64,000 nucleotides of DNA from Leishmania martiniquensis (lineage: Eukaryota; Euglenozoa; Kinetoplastea; Trypanosomatida; Trypanosomatidae), in contig NC_090169.1 in NCBI RefSeq assembly GCF_017916325.1, positions 1,116,001-1,180,000 on the forward strand. Direction: 5' to 3'. Both the position numbers and the translations under genes were made by a program. Below are positions 42,519-53,300 of the stretch, piece by piece; within the stretch, counting starts at the first letter, position 1, and every line of letters starts with the position of its first letter. Below the pieces are notes generated by a model that searched no databases, was not told where the DNA came from, and saw nothing but the letters and a program-made list of their open reading frames with translations.

Positions 42519-45349
42519 TGCCACTGCTTTGGCTGGTTAATGAGGCGTACGGGTGTTGGGTGGCGTGATTTTTTGGGGTGTTTTTTCGCGCGTGCCTGGC
42601 TGAACCGTTTGCGTTTAGTTGATTCTGTGGTGCATTTTAATCCTTCTTCATGATGCTGGCGCGTTTGGGCGGGAAGTAGCATCGACTGCCTACATCGGTG
42701 CCGCTTTGCAGTCTATGTATACAGTTGTTTTGTCGTGAACTTCTGTGGGGATGGTACGCCGGCGCTTCTCCAAGTTTATACTGTGTTGACCAGTGTGCGA
42801 GACTGGTGCTGAGCTTTGCTTCATAGCTTTGAGTTCGAAGGCGCGCTGGCCACGGCAACTCGAAGAGATTGTGTTAGCCGCACTTATAGCCCAGATTATG
42901 GGGAGAAAGCGAAGTATCAGGAGGGCGAGGACGTATTGCCAATTTTGTTTGCTCTTCGTCCTCAGGCACCTCTGCGAGGATCAAGCGCCCTTGACTGTTT
43001 CGCATGCCGCCTATGGGCTTCCTTTCCAGGTGGCTGTGTGACTCAAGTTGAATCAAGCTCGGAAGGCGCCGCTTACCTTCGCTGCTGGCATCCTTTTAGC
43101 TGCTGCCTGTCAGTGCGCCTATTAGGAATTCATCAGTAGTGAGTTCGCACCCTCTCGCGAAACATTAGCTGGTAAAGTTCGCTCTGCTATGTGAGCTGCC
43201 GCCGGGTTTCCATGTATTGCAGAACGTGACGCCCGGGCTTTTCCTGCTTCGTGGGCTGGTGATGCTGAGGGAAAGAGGGATCGGGGGAGCGAGGCGTCGC
43301 TCTCTCCGACTCGCTGAATGTATGGGCGAAGCTGCTGTGATGCGCAAGCAGGTGTTGCCGGTTCGCAGGTCACTCGCGGTCTACGCGCAAACCGTGCGGT
43401 TGAGCAAAAGAGGGGCTGCATAGGTGCGTAGCGGCTCACAATCTGATTGGTTAGCGCCCATGCGCTTCCGCATATCGCCATGCTTCAGCTACGAGTGCGG
43501 CATCATCGTGCTCCACCAGCTGGAGCCAAAGCGTTGTGTGGCGTTTTGTCCGATCGCTGGTTGCGCTTTGTTCTGCGATACTCTCTGCTTTTGCACAGTC
43601 AGGCCTTGCGAAGGAGATGTCGAAGTCTCCCCCCCCTCCGCCACTGTTCACGGCTGAGAGGGTCGTGGGTGGCAGGAGAGAGCAAAGCCTCCGTGTCTGG
43701 GCGGAAAAGGCTTTTGCTGACGTGCGCAGGGGTTGGGCGTAAAGCGCGAATAGCCGAGTCGCACGAGCGTCTTTTGAGACAACTGTGGCTGTCGACCTGA
43801 GACGTGGTGATCCTATCTCGCCGGCGCTGACTGTTTTCCAAAGGGATGCTGTCCGCTGGCGCCCTGGGTGGGCTGTGGGCGAATGTTACCTCTTGGCCGT
43901 GGCGCATGTACAGCAGGTGCGCGTAGCGTGCGACAGAGCGGAGGCCTGCCGCTTCAGGCACGTGCTGGTGACACAGCCCTGCCGACAGGATCGATTCAGC
44001 GAGGCATGCGAGCGGTGTGTTGCCCATTGGCGGCCTTTTTGTATGCGCGCTCTGAATCTGCGGCTCAGCTTTCCGTGGATGATACATGTGGCCGCGCTGC
44101 TCTCGTCAGAGGGCTACAGACACACGCACGCAAAGCAGACGTCGACGCGAATCCCCACGACCCCCACCACCAGTGTCATACATGATGCGCGGCCCACTGC
44201 GCGGAAATAGGTCAGAAAGTCCGCTGGCGGGCTGAGCGGCGATGGCGAATACCAGGTGCAAAGAGATGGCGCTGGCCCCATGGGTAGGGGCGATGCACGC
44301 AAGTAGAGGGGTGAGTGGCATTGCACTGTTGCCAGTAAGCATGCACCATGCATGCAAGCGTCTCCTCCTCTTTTGTAACAGTGATGTGCTGCTTTGACTT
44401 GATTGCTGTGGCTTTGTGTGAGTTGGTCGCAGTAGCTTCGAATGCTCGTGATATATATCGAGGCAGATCCGCCGACGTAACACAGATCTGCGCGTACTGC
44501 TCTCCCTCTAGTCGTCAATTTCTGTTCGAAACGTTTCACACGCACACACACACATACACACAAAAGGGGAATACTCATGTAAAGGTATATCTTCTTATTG
44601 CCTGAGCTTTGGGTGACTTCCATCGAGGAGGGAGTACGGGCGAGGTCGGCAACGGAGGAGGCGGGCGCTCACTTAGAGAGAAAGCCGAGTAGCGGATGCT
44701 GTGATAGAAAGGCGAAGGAAGCACGGGCGACCGATGCAAATATCACTGTTTTCGGCACTGCCCATTTTGACTGCCGCCCGTACGGCATGCTTGTCGCCTC
44801 TTCACGCTTTTGTTCCGCTGTCTTTCTTTTGGCCTCGTGGCTTTCCTCTGTCTTTACTGGTGAATGTTATTGCCGGCAGTTCCTGGTCTGAATATTTTCT
44901 CTACGCTTCCTCTTTAACGTACTTCTTCTTTGGCGCATCTCCATTTTTTTCTTTGCGTGTGTTCACCCCGCCGTATGACTCGATCCTTGCGCTTCTGGGT
45001 ATGTAAGTGGTGGTCGTCTTTCGAAGCGCTTCCCATATTTTCGTTCTCTGACGGCGTCCGTCGGAAGCTGTATGGATCTTCCTGCCCGCCCCTCTTATCC
45101 CCTGTTTCTTCCCTTGCGCTGGTGTGCGCATAGAGGGAGTCAGCAGCTTTGCTCCAACACTCTACATGAAAGGAAGGCGTCTCGGTGAACTTCTAATCGT
45201 CTCCAGGTGACACAGAACATCGAGAGACGCGCGCCCCTCACTACAGCCGACAGCGCTGCGCGGTAGAACCTCCTAATTCTTCTTCGAGGAGAGCTCTAGC
45301 GTGCCCTCTATTTTGTTGTCCTCTGGCTGGCTATGCCGCAGTTCCATGA
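42519..45349 (+). other. Gene-poor 2.8-kb stretch right of the array
   Basis: No gene supportable. Open frames reach about 160 codons on either strand but are mutually overlapping, often lack an ATG and resemble no family. The left part (42519-43100) is less GC-rich than the array. A (ca)n run lies at about 44540-44563 and CT-rich sequence at about 44810-45120. It may contain degenerate retroposon sequence (such as SIDER-type elements) or a decayed gene, but I could not identify the diagnostic signature. Confidence 0.45.
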
Positions 45350-45417
45350 ATGCCTCGCAGCAGCTCTCTCAACAACACCAAATTATCAGGAAGAGACGCA
45401 CTATTAGAGGCGTCTGA
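45346..45417 (+). other. Short ORF overlapping the carboxypeptidase start
   Basis: ATGAATG places an ATG (45346) four bases before the carboxypeptidase ATG (45350) in another frame. This frame closes at TGA 45415-45417 after 23 codons. If ribosomes use the first ATG after the candidate acceptor AG (45340-45341), this would act as an overlapping upstream ORF. It may mean nothing if the mRNA starts between the two ATGs or if the real start is further inside. Confidence 0.3.
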
Positions 45418-48400
45418 GTGCACACAGCCAGCACAACAGCAAAGCTTGAAGGAACGCGAGTATCAAGCGAATAGTACTCGCTCGTGCACAGCAGCAGAGG
45501 AGGAGGCTGACCTACAGGGCCTGACCAACGAAGCTCGCGAGGAGACGGGCGGGGCCCTGGGGTTGCACTTCTACAAGGACCTCACCACCTATCCACCAGA
45601 CGTCCCAGTGTTGCGGGCGGCTGCCGCATTTCCACGCTGGCGACAAGGCGCGCCTAACTCCGATATAGCGCCGACCACCGGAGGTGACGGTCGAGACGTT
45701 TCCGCCCTACGCGAGGACGGCTTGGCACCATCACCTCCTTTGGAGCATCGACCCCTCAGCCGATCACTCCTCTTTTCCACAACACCCAAGCCCAGGGACG
45801 TTGCCGCACCTGCCCGCTCTTCCTCTACCCACAGAGGCTCTGCAGAGCAGAATACCGTCGCTAGACACCAGACGCATCGGCTTCCATTGGAAGGCCGTGA
45901 TTGCTCTCCCAAGGGTGCAGCTTATTTCGCTCAGCAGCTGCACTCCGGCTTGCGCGAGTCTTCGATAGAGCCTCTCTCTTCGCCCGGTCGCACGCAAGCT
46001 CTACCGATCCGATCGAGTCGCTGTGGCATACCGGCTACATGCCGCACACCTTCCCTGCCAGCGTCGCGTTCATCTCAGTTGTTGCCATCTGCGCTCCAGC
46101 ACGTGGCTCTCCAGTCTTGCGCGCTCACGCCCGCTCCGCCGGAAGCTGTCGGGAGCGTCGTCAGTAACCTCGACATCATTCGCACCGGAAACTTGGTCAC
46201 CGAGCCGAGGACCAGCACCCCGAACAGAAGTACACTTCAGCCGCCCTCGTCGAGTCACCCACTGCAAAGTAGACAACAGCAACTGCATCAGAAGTCTAGC
46301 ATACAGACGGTGGTCTTCTCCTCCCTGGATAACGAAGCCAACGCTACTAGGATGGGGCAGAGCTTCAGCGGCTGCTCTCGGAAGACTTCGCCGAAGGAGG
46401 GAAACTCACAGCGGACGTCGACAGAGGGCCGCTGTCACGCTTCTCGACGCACTTCAAAGAGTACCAATGTATCTTCGACGAGGGAATCTGCTCACCTTGT
46501 TGGCCGGCGTGACCCTGGCGTCGCGGCACACCTCGCATCAGGATCGCCGGCCAATGCTTCTGGGCCGATGCCGCAGGGCTCGCTAGTCGATGACGGTAAC
46601 TGGGTGTTCCAGCGGCCCCCCAACAACCAGCGTACCTTTTACTTTGAGGAGGACAATCTGGAGTTTTCGTCGCAGTTCGATAGTGGTAACCTAATCCAGG
46701 TGGAACGGTTGGGCACCTTCCAGTACCGTATGTACACGGCCATGGACTGCGGCAACTCGCCATGGCAAACGAACAACCGGCAGTGGTTTCACTTCTCTGT
46801 CCGCGGCGGCATCAAAGGGGCCACTGTCACGATTTGCTTTGTGGGCATGGCGCACAGCAGCATGTTCACGTATGAGTGGATGCCAGTCATGGCGGTCGTC
46901 CCGACGCGGCCGCACTACACTCGCATCCCGGGAAAGGCGCTAGTAGAAGCCCTCGAGACAATGCCCGAGACACCCGGCTATCCTTTGCTCGTCCACAAGC
47001 CCGTGCCGAAGGACGACGCTGATAGCGACGGCGGCGATGAGGGCTACAATGAGGGTGACCTGGGTGGGACTGGCACCGCTGCTGGCGCGGGCAGCGGCTC
47101 CGTTTCGCTTTCCGTTTCGCCTGCGGGCAAGCCGTCTGGGGCCGGCAAGAGCAAAAAGAACAAGAAAAAGAACATCGCGATGAACCTCACCTTCCACTTC
47201 AAAATCGAGGCGGAGATTTCAGTGACATACACGCCGCCGCAAGGCCGCCCAGATGCTCCAGCTATCTACATTGCAAGCAACCACCCTTACACATACTATA
47301 CACTGCAGCGGAACCTGACAATGTGGCAGGAGGTGGCGCGGCGAAGTATCTCAATGAGAGAGACGAGTGTGCAAGGGCGCGATCATCAGGCGATGCGCTT
47401 TGTCTCTGAGCAGCGTGACACGACAGAGTCGCACGGCAAAAACGGCCCGATCACCCTGCCGCCTGAAGGCATCAGCAGGGACAAAAAAAGCGTCGCAAGC
47501 TCTAATAGTGAGGGTGTACCTGTGTCAAGCGCCGCCGCGCAAAGAGAGATCTACTTTCACCGCGAGGTTTTATGCAAGTCGTTAGAGAAGCGAGACGTTA
47601 CGTTGCTAACGATTAGCGACTGCAGCCGCATGACAGGACAGCGGGCACCTCTCATTTCCAAGGATGACGACCTACCGCACTCCTCGGCTCTTGGCCATAC
47701 ACAACGGCCCTACTCCTTCTCTGGCAAACATTACGTGGTGCTGACGGCTCGTGTGCATCCGGGAGAATGCCCAGGCAGTCATCTCATGCACGGGTGCATC
47801 GATTTTCTCCTCAACTGCACCGACAGTCGCGCAGCGGCGTTGCGGCACAACTTTGTGTTTTGCATCGTGCCGATGCTGAACCCGGACGGTGTGATTCGCG
47901 GCCACAGCCGCGTCGACTCGAATGGCGTCGACCTCAACCGCATGTACCGGGACCCGTCGCGCAAGCGACACCCTGCGCCGTTCGCGGTTCTCGCTCTTCT
48001 GCGGTCTCTGGGCAGCCAATTGGCCCTTTTCATTGACATGCATGCCCACGCGAACAAGCGGGGTACCTTCTTCTACGGAAACAGCATGGATGGAGCGAAC
48101 CAGGTAGAAAACCTCCTCTATGCGAAGCTCGTCTCTCTCAACACGCCCTACCTGGACTTCCGCAGCTGCAACTTCTCGGAGGCGAACATGTTCGCGGTCG
48201 GTAAGTCTGGCAAGCGCAAGGACTCCTCCAGCCGCGTCGTGGCCTTCACGGAGGCTGGTATTGTGCATGGCTATACCATCGAGACCTCGCATGTGATGGC
48301 CGACACATTGAATCAGGTTGCTTTGCTGACGAGTCATTCAGGCGACCAGCTGGATACCGCACTCCCAACCCCGCTGCCTCTCATGCACACGGTAGCCACC

Positions 48401-49015
48401 TTCCACGACACCGGTCGCGCAATGCTGGTGGCGCTGCTGGATCTAAAGGGTCTGAACCCGGTAAGTCGCTTACCCCTCACACAGTTCCACTCCACCCGCG
48501 GCCTCGCGCTTTGGCTCCAGCGGCAGTTGCAGATCGAGTCCGCGGAACTGCTTTTTGCACAAGCCTTCAAGATGCACGGCAAGGAGGTGCAGGTGTCCAC
48601 CAGCGAGTCTGGAAGCGCTTTGCTGACGGCCATCATGAAGAGCATGACCACAGAGGAGTACCCCGATAAGATCACGATCAAAGGGGCACGACTGCTACCT
48701 CGAACCACCTTCAGCGGTGTGCGCACCTTTTTGCCGCCTGAGATGGCCATTTTGCTCTTGCTGCAAACGGCGCCGACAGGACCACCGCGCTCGCTCCTCT
48801 ATAGCGGCGGCAACTCGGCGTCGGTGAGCGGCGGTGTCTACGGCGGGGGTGCAAACGGCAAAGGCGGCGATACCGCTCTGCGGCGTGGTCTGTCTCCAAG
48901 CTATGGGGGCCATAGCGGCAATAGTGGCGTCACGACAGGCCCGCCACCAGTGATCTCGACACGGCGCCGCTCGAAGCCTGCTTTTCTCTCAGGCGATAGC
49001 ACAGTAGAAACGTGA
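45350..49015 (+). CDS. Cytosolic-type zinc carboxypeptidase (M14, CCP/AGBL-like)
   Basis: Metallocarboxypeptidase of the M14 family, subfamily of cytosolic carboxypeptidases. In other eukaryotes these remove glutamates or C-terminal residues from tubulin, plausibly relevant to the microtubule-rich trypanosomatid cell. The 1221-aa product has a long low-complexity N-terminus (1-410). The CCP N-domain follows (about 414-545), including FDSGNLIQVERLG and NNRQWFHFSVRGG. Next comes a low-complexity acidic then Lys-rich insertion (about 554-610: DDADSDGGDEG, KSKKNKKKN). In the catalytic domain, zinc ligands are His803 and Glu806 (HPGE) and His898 (DMHAHANKRG). NPDGVIRG and SNGVDLNR are substrate-binding motifs, and Glu978 in TIETS is the likely catalytic acid. 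The C-terminus is Gly/Ser-rich. All catalytic residues seem present. The ATG at 45350 overlaps another ATG at 45346 in a different frame. Confidence 0.92.
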   Translation: MPRSSSLNNTKLSGRDALLEASECTQPAQQQSLKEREYQANSTRSCTAAEEEADLQGLTNEAREETGGALGLHFYKDLTTYPPDVPVLRAAAAFPRWRQGAPNSDIAPTTGGDGRDVSALREDGLAPSPPLEHRPLSRSLLFSTTPKPRDVAAPARSSSTHRGSAEQNTVARHQTHRLPLEGRDCSPKGAAYFAQQLHSGLRESSIEPLSSPGRTQALPIRSSRCGIPATCRTPSLPASRSSQLLPSALQHVALQSCALTPAPPEAVGSVVSNLDIIRTGNLVTEPRTSTPNRSTLQPPSSSHPLQSRQQQLHQKSSIQTVVFSSLDNEANATRMGQSFSGCSRKTSPKEGNSQRTSTEGRCHASRRTSKSTNVSSTRESAHLVGRRDPGVAAHLASGSPANASGPMPQGSLVDDGNWVFQRPPNNQRTFYFEEDNLEFSSQFDSGNLIQVERLGTFQYRMYTAMDCGNSPWQTNNRQWFHFSVRGGIKGATVTICFVGMAHSSMFTYEWMPVMAVVPTRPHYTRIPGKALVEALETMPETPGYPLLVHKPVPKDDADSDGGDEGYNEGDLGGTGTAAGAGSGSVSLSVSPAGKPSGAGKSKKNKKKNIAMNLTFHFKIEAEISVTYTPPQGRPDAPAIYIASNHPYTYYTLQRNLTMWQEVARRSISMRETSVQGRDHQAMRFVSEQRDTTESHGKNGPITLPPEGISRDKKSVASSNSEGVPVSSAAAQREIYFHREVLCKSLEKRDVTLLTISDCSRMTGQRAPLISKDDDLPHSSALGHTQRPYSFSGKHYVVLTARVHPGECPGSHLMHGCIDFLLNCTDSRAAALRHNFVFCIVPMLNPDGVIRGHSRVDSNGVDLNRMYRDPSRKRHPAPFAVLALLRSLGSQLALFIDMHAHANKRGTFFYGNSMDGANQVENLLYAKLVSLNTPYLDFRSCNFSEANMFAVGKSGKRKDSSSRVVAFTEAGIVHGYTIETSHVMADTLNQVALLTSHSGDQLDTALPTPLPLMHTVATFHDTGRAMLVALLDLKGLNPVSRLPLTQFHSTRGLALWLQRQLQIESAELLFAQAFKMHGKEVQVSTSESGSALLTAIMKSMTTEEYPDKITIKGARLLPRTTFSGVRTFLPPEMAILLLLQTAPTGPPRSLLYSGGNSASVSGGVYGGGANGKGGDTALRRGLSPSYGGHSGNSGVTTGPPPVISTRRRSKPAFLSGDSTVET

Positions 49016-51312
49016 CAGTGCTGCGCCGTGGGGCATGCAAACGTTGGGTCTGCAGTTTCTCTTCTTTGCCCCACTGCGCTTTGTTATCAATGCCTCAGCT
49101 TCTAACATCGCATGATATATATTTGGCGCGGGTGCCGCGCGTGCGTTAACAGCGGCTTTGTGGCGGCATGTCTCTCTTTCACGTGTCACCAGTGGTGCCG
49201 TCGTCTTTCTTGTTTCGCGTGATAGCACCTATGCCGGTGTGCCCCGCAGCACCAGGTGGGGGTGATGGTTGAGAGGAGGAGGGGATTGGGAGGACAGGGG
49301 GCCATGCGCGCTATTCAGACTTTTGTGTGATGTACACCTGAATCGGCGGATGGGAGGGGGTTCTCAGGCACCGCTCTTTCGCCGGATTGGCTTGTCCCCG
49401 CTCGCTTTCTCTGCGGTGTCTCTGCGCTTGCGCGAGAGCAGCGATTTCGTTGAAGCGTGTGCGACTCTGCTGCCATGTGGAATCGTTCACGCGTGGTGGG
49501 TTGGTGACGTTTACCCTTGTTAAGTGATGTGGTCCTCTTTGCCAGTGCCTTGTGTAATGTTGCGCGCCTTCATCTTTGCCTTTGGTACGAGTGATACTGC
49601 TCTGTCTTTGTCGGCGAAGAAGCGGGTGATAGAAATGGAGTACTTGCGTGTATGTGTGCGTGGGGGCGCAGATGAAGTCGCTCGCGTGCAAGCATTGTGA
49701 AGCGCGCGCCCCTACGTCTGTGTGTGTATTTGAATGGTCTACACGAGTGGACTCCTCCCATGCAAGAAACGTTCCATACACGCCTCTCCCGAACAGCCTG
49801 CTCACATAGGCGCACACATTTTTCGACTCCTTTCGGCAGGCCTCCATATCCTTCGCCTGACTCTCACGCGTGTGTTCGGCTGCTCTGCATCGAAGGGCTG
49901 CCGTTTCTGCTGTGATTGCGTTGCGTACTGTTTTTCTTTAGAATTGCTCTTCTGTGCGTTTCTTTGCCCCTCTCAAGTGACGTTGTGAGGGTTTTAGTGG
50001 CCCTCTCTTTTGGCTCGATCTTACAAACTTTGTCTGTGATGATATGCGCGTCAAACGCTTCTGCACACCTCTAATTTGCGAGCTTCTTTTTTCTTTGTTT
50101 CGTCCTTCCCTCGCTCGTTCGCTGCTTTCTTTCTGAGTTAGAGTCGGTGTGTATGTGCGCGTGTGCGCGTGTGTGTGTGTGTGTACGTGTGTGTCTAGGT
50201 GTCCATCTATGGTTCCATTGAACCATGTCCTTCGTCATATTTCTTTATTTTTCTCCCCCTTTCCTGGACGGACGGACAGCTCACCACCACCACAGCGGCC
50301 TGTTGCTCACGTGCCATGTGACGTGCATGGGAGGGAAAGGCAAAGGGCGCCATGCATTTTCACGTGTCTCTTTCTCATTTTGGGGTCTGTCTGCTGCTTT
50401 CCTCATTGGGGACGCCTTTGAAGGAGGAGGTGGTGGGAGAGAACGAAAATAGGAAAGAGGGATGGGCACGATGGTGTAGTGTTGCGTCACTCGTGCAACG
50501 CTGTGCTTCAGGAGAGCCTGGCTTCCGTGCACCGCACACATGAAAAAGGGCCTGCGGTGTGGAATGGTTCTTCTGTGGTGCTCTCAGCTCTCATCTCCGA
50601 CGAGGGGGATAACGAAAGTGATGTCTGCGCTTCAGCGGCGACGCCAAGGTGGCCGGCGCTTGCTGTTGACCGCACAGTCCTCAGCTTCGTCGCATTTGTA
50701 TCGCTGCAGTCCCCGATCTGCTCACTTTCGACCTCTCCACCACTTTTGATCTCTGCTTCTTTCCGTCTGCTCCCCTGGGCACACTTGACCGCCACTCCCT
50801 GTGGACGCTGTCGCCGATGATGCCAACGATTGGGTGTAAAAAAGGAAAGAGCAAAACCCAGGAAAGACGCAATAATAATTGAAAAAAGCGACGTGCTTCG
50901 TACTAACATCAACACTGACTTGTACAGGTTCAGTGAGGATACGAGCACATTTTCACACCCATCACAGACTTTCAAGCAAAGGGAGACTCAGCCGCCGCCC
51001 CGCCTCCCCCTTCCCTCCCCTTTTACATTTCTCATTCTTCTGGCGCGTTGGGCTGTCTTTTCTCTCGTGACGAGCTCACGCAGCACTGTGCGTCTCCGTT
51101 ATACGTGCTCCGAAAAGAAGCGCATTTCCCCATCCTTTCACCTCAAAAGCACTCATCGTCGTGAACCTATTTTGTTCATCTGTGATCGTGCGCTCTCCTG
51201 GGCCATCTCTCAGTCGTCCTATTTTTTTTTGCTGCTTTCGTTCTGTTGCGGTCCTGCACGTCGCACACTCCCATCGTTTCTGCCAGACGCGAGCACGCAC
51301 CCATTCTGACGT
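49016..51312 (+). other. Intergenic between carboxypeptidase and PKA-R-like gene
   Basis: About 2.3 kb with no recognisable gene. It contains a (gt)n stretch at about 50150-50195, pyrimidine tracts (50060-50135, 50230-50265 and 50995-51060) and T-rich DNA near 51210-51240. It probably holds the carboxypeptidase 3' UTR. Confidence 0.55.
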
Positions 51313-51330
51313 GCCCGTTCCACTCTCCAG
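51313..51330 (+). promoter_or_regulatory. Candidate spliced-leader acceptor for PKA-R-like gene
   Basis: The tract cccgttccactctccAG ends at 51329-51330, 23 bases before the ATG at 51354. Inference. Confidence 0.45.
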
Positions 51331-51353
51331 TTCTTTGCTCGTGTCTTGCCGAG

Positions 51354-53300
51354 ATGTCGAGCTTCGACAAGTGCGTGGCGCAGGTGGTCAGCAATATGGG
51401 TGAACGTGTGCCAAAGGAGGTTCGGGAGTTGTTGTTGCAGAACATCGCTGAAGGTATCCACTACTATCTTCAACTCCGTGGCCTAGCTGCTGCGCACTCC
51501 CGCAAGGAGGCGAAGACTGCGAAGAAGGAGCGAGCGGCTGCGCGGAAGGCCAAAAAGCAGGAACGGCGCCGGAGGATGGAGCGCAAAGCGAGTTTGCCAC
51601 CGCTCGTGCCGTCTCTGTCGAAGACTGCGGCTGTCACCGCACCAACGGTTTCCATGCCGGTGAAAAAAGCACGCATGGGAAGGCCCACTGCCATGAAACG
51701 CACGGCGCCCACCTCTGCCTCCGCCCCTTTACAGAAAAATGGTGGAGTCACTACGACCTCTGCAGCGAGGAAAGCGCCTACGCGCGGCGCGAGTCGTGGG
51801 ATTGAGGCGCGGCACATCGACTTCGCTTTTGCGGATGAGGTAGCTGAGCAGCTGCGCCAGCTACGAGGTGAGAAACACCGTAAGAGGTCCTCGCTGAGGG
51901 GCTTCGGGCCACCAGGCACTGCTCCAGCATGCGCGGCACCCACGCTCGCCGTGAACGATGTATCAGCACCGAGGCCTACGGAGGCCGGCGATCCTTCCGC
52001 GCAGCCGACAAAATCGCCGTCGCTCAACCCGCCGAAGCGCATTTCGCCACCCCCGCTGAACCAAACCGCGATGCAGGAGTCCGAGCCGGAAAACTCGGCG
52101 ATGAATGGCACAGCGGCAGTGTTGCCTGTATCCTACAGTGAAACAATTTGCTATCAGGAAGCTCTGCAGGGGTACAAGTTCGGGTGTCAGGACGCTGACA
52201 CCCAGAGCAGCTCCAAGACGGAAAAGGACTCGGAGGACGAAGAGCAGGCGAACAAGGAGGCCGAGGATGAGTTTATCGACGATCGCGAAGATGTGCGCCG
52301 TCGTACCATTCATATGCAGCGCCCGAGTCGCGGCGCTATCTCGGACTCGTCTCTAGACCTCAACGAGGTGCGCGTTGCGAACTTTCCCACTACGCCCAAG
52401 TCACAGGAGAAGCTGAAGACCATCTCGCGCGTACTTGTGCGCCACTTCCTGTTCTCCAACTTGGACGACAGCGACATTGCGAAGTTTGCCTCTATCATGG
52501 ACATCGAAGAGTTTGAGGCGGGTGCGCGAATTTTAGAGAAAGGGAGCATGAACGACACGTTTTTCATCGTCCTCGATGGCGAGGCCGAAACGACGACGGT
52601 GAACGACGACGGAGAAGAGGTGACTGTGCCGCTTGTGCGCAGCTCCACAATTGGCGACTTGAGTTTGATGTACGAAGCATCCAACCCTGCGTCCGTCGTG
52701 GCGCGCTCCTCCGTGCAGTGCGCCTCGCTTGAGCGCCGCACCTACAAGATGATCACCTCTCGGGCTATGGAAGACAAGCGTTGCAGATACATCGACTTCC
52801 TCTCATCCCTGCCGATGTTCGCTGGGCTGTCCTTGTCCCAGTTGGAAAGTATCGCTGAGCGCCTCAAGGAGGACAGCTACATCGAGGGGCAGAGGCTCAT
52901 CGCGGCCGGGGTGCCGACTCACTGGGTGCACTTTATAATGGAGGGTACACTGCGCGTGATGGCCCCGGATGCAGAGAGCGGTGAAATGAAGGAAGTGGCG
53001 CTGCTGCATCGCGGAGACTGCACCGGCCATATCGAGTTCCTGTACCATCACGTTTCCGTTGCTGATGTGATAGTGATTAGCGCGGTGGTGAAAACCGCAA
53101 AGCTGAGCCGCCGCTCGTTCGAGCTCCTTCCCAGTGAGACCCGCGAGCGCCTTATGAAGTCGGTGGAGGATGATGAGACGTACGCGGCGTACCACCATCG
53201 CATGCAAAGCCAGTCGCCGCCTCCGCTGGACACAACACCGCCGTTTGATGCTCCCCCGTCGCACTTACGGAATTCCCTGCGTCCGCACGAGAACGCGTAG
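51354..53300 (+). CDS. PKA regulatory-subunit-like protein, two cNMP-binding folds
   Basis: 648 aa. The C-terminal half has two tandem cyclic-nucleotide-binding-type domains (about 358-470 and 478-600), as in the regulatory subunit of protein kinase A. Ahead of them is an inhibitor-like segment: RRRTIH at 315-320 (basophilic phosphorylation site) and RGAIS at 326-330, which matches the RI-type pseudosubstrate core. The phosphate-binding cassettes are degenerate. Site A (433-449) reads IGDLSLMYEASNPASVV, with Asp for the usual Glu and no Arg. Site B (556-575) reads CTGHIEFLYHHVSVADVIVI, with neither the Glu nor the Arg. Classical cAMP binding is therefore unlikely, consistent with reports that trypanosomatid PKA responds to other ligands. 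The N-terminal half is Lys/Arg/Ala-rich (about 50-90) then disordered. It could be a divergent third type of R subunit (PKAR3-like), but I cannot confirm this. The frame opens upstream to a TTG; the ATG at 51354 follows the likely acceptor. Confidence 0.85.
   Translation: MSSFDKCVAQVVSNMGERVPKEVRELLLQNIAEGIHYYLQLRGLAAAHSRKEAKTAKKERAAARKAKKQERRRRMERKASLPPLVPSLSKTAAVTAPTVSMPVKKARMGRPTAMKRTAPTSASAPLQKNGGVTTTSAARKAPTRGASRGIEARHIDFAFADEVAEQLRQLRGEKHRKRSSLRGFGPPGTAPACAAPTLAVNDVSAPRPTEAGDPSAQPTKSPSLNPPKRISPPPLNQTAMQESEPENSAMNGTAAVLPVSYSETICYQEALQGYKFGCQDADTQSSSKTEKDSEDEEQANKEAEDEFIDDREDVRRRTIHMQRPSRGAISDSSLDLNEVRVANFPTTPKSQEKLKTISRVLVRHFLFSNLDDSDIAKFASIMDIEEFEAGARILEKGSMNDTFFIVLDGEAETTTVNDDGEEVTVPLVRSSTIGDLSLMYEASNPASVVARSSVQCASLERRTYKMITSRAMEDKRCRYIDFLSSLPMFAGLSLSQLESIAERLKEDSYIEGQRLIAAGVPTHWVHFIMEGTLRVMAPDAESGEMKEVALLHRGDCTGHIEFLYHHVSVADVIVISAVVKTAKLSRRSFELLPSETRERLMKSVEDDETYAAYHHRMQSQSPPPLDTTPPFDAPPSHLRNSLRPHENA

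Noticed and set aside
43430..44340. Possible SIDER-type retroposon in the gene-poor stretch
   Set aside because: I could not recognise the conserved 79-bp signature or an A-rich tail, and only one copy is visible in the window, so it was not annotated as a mobile element.
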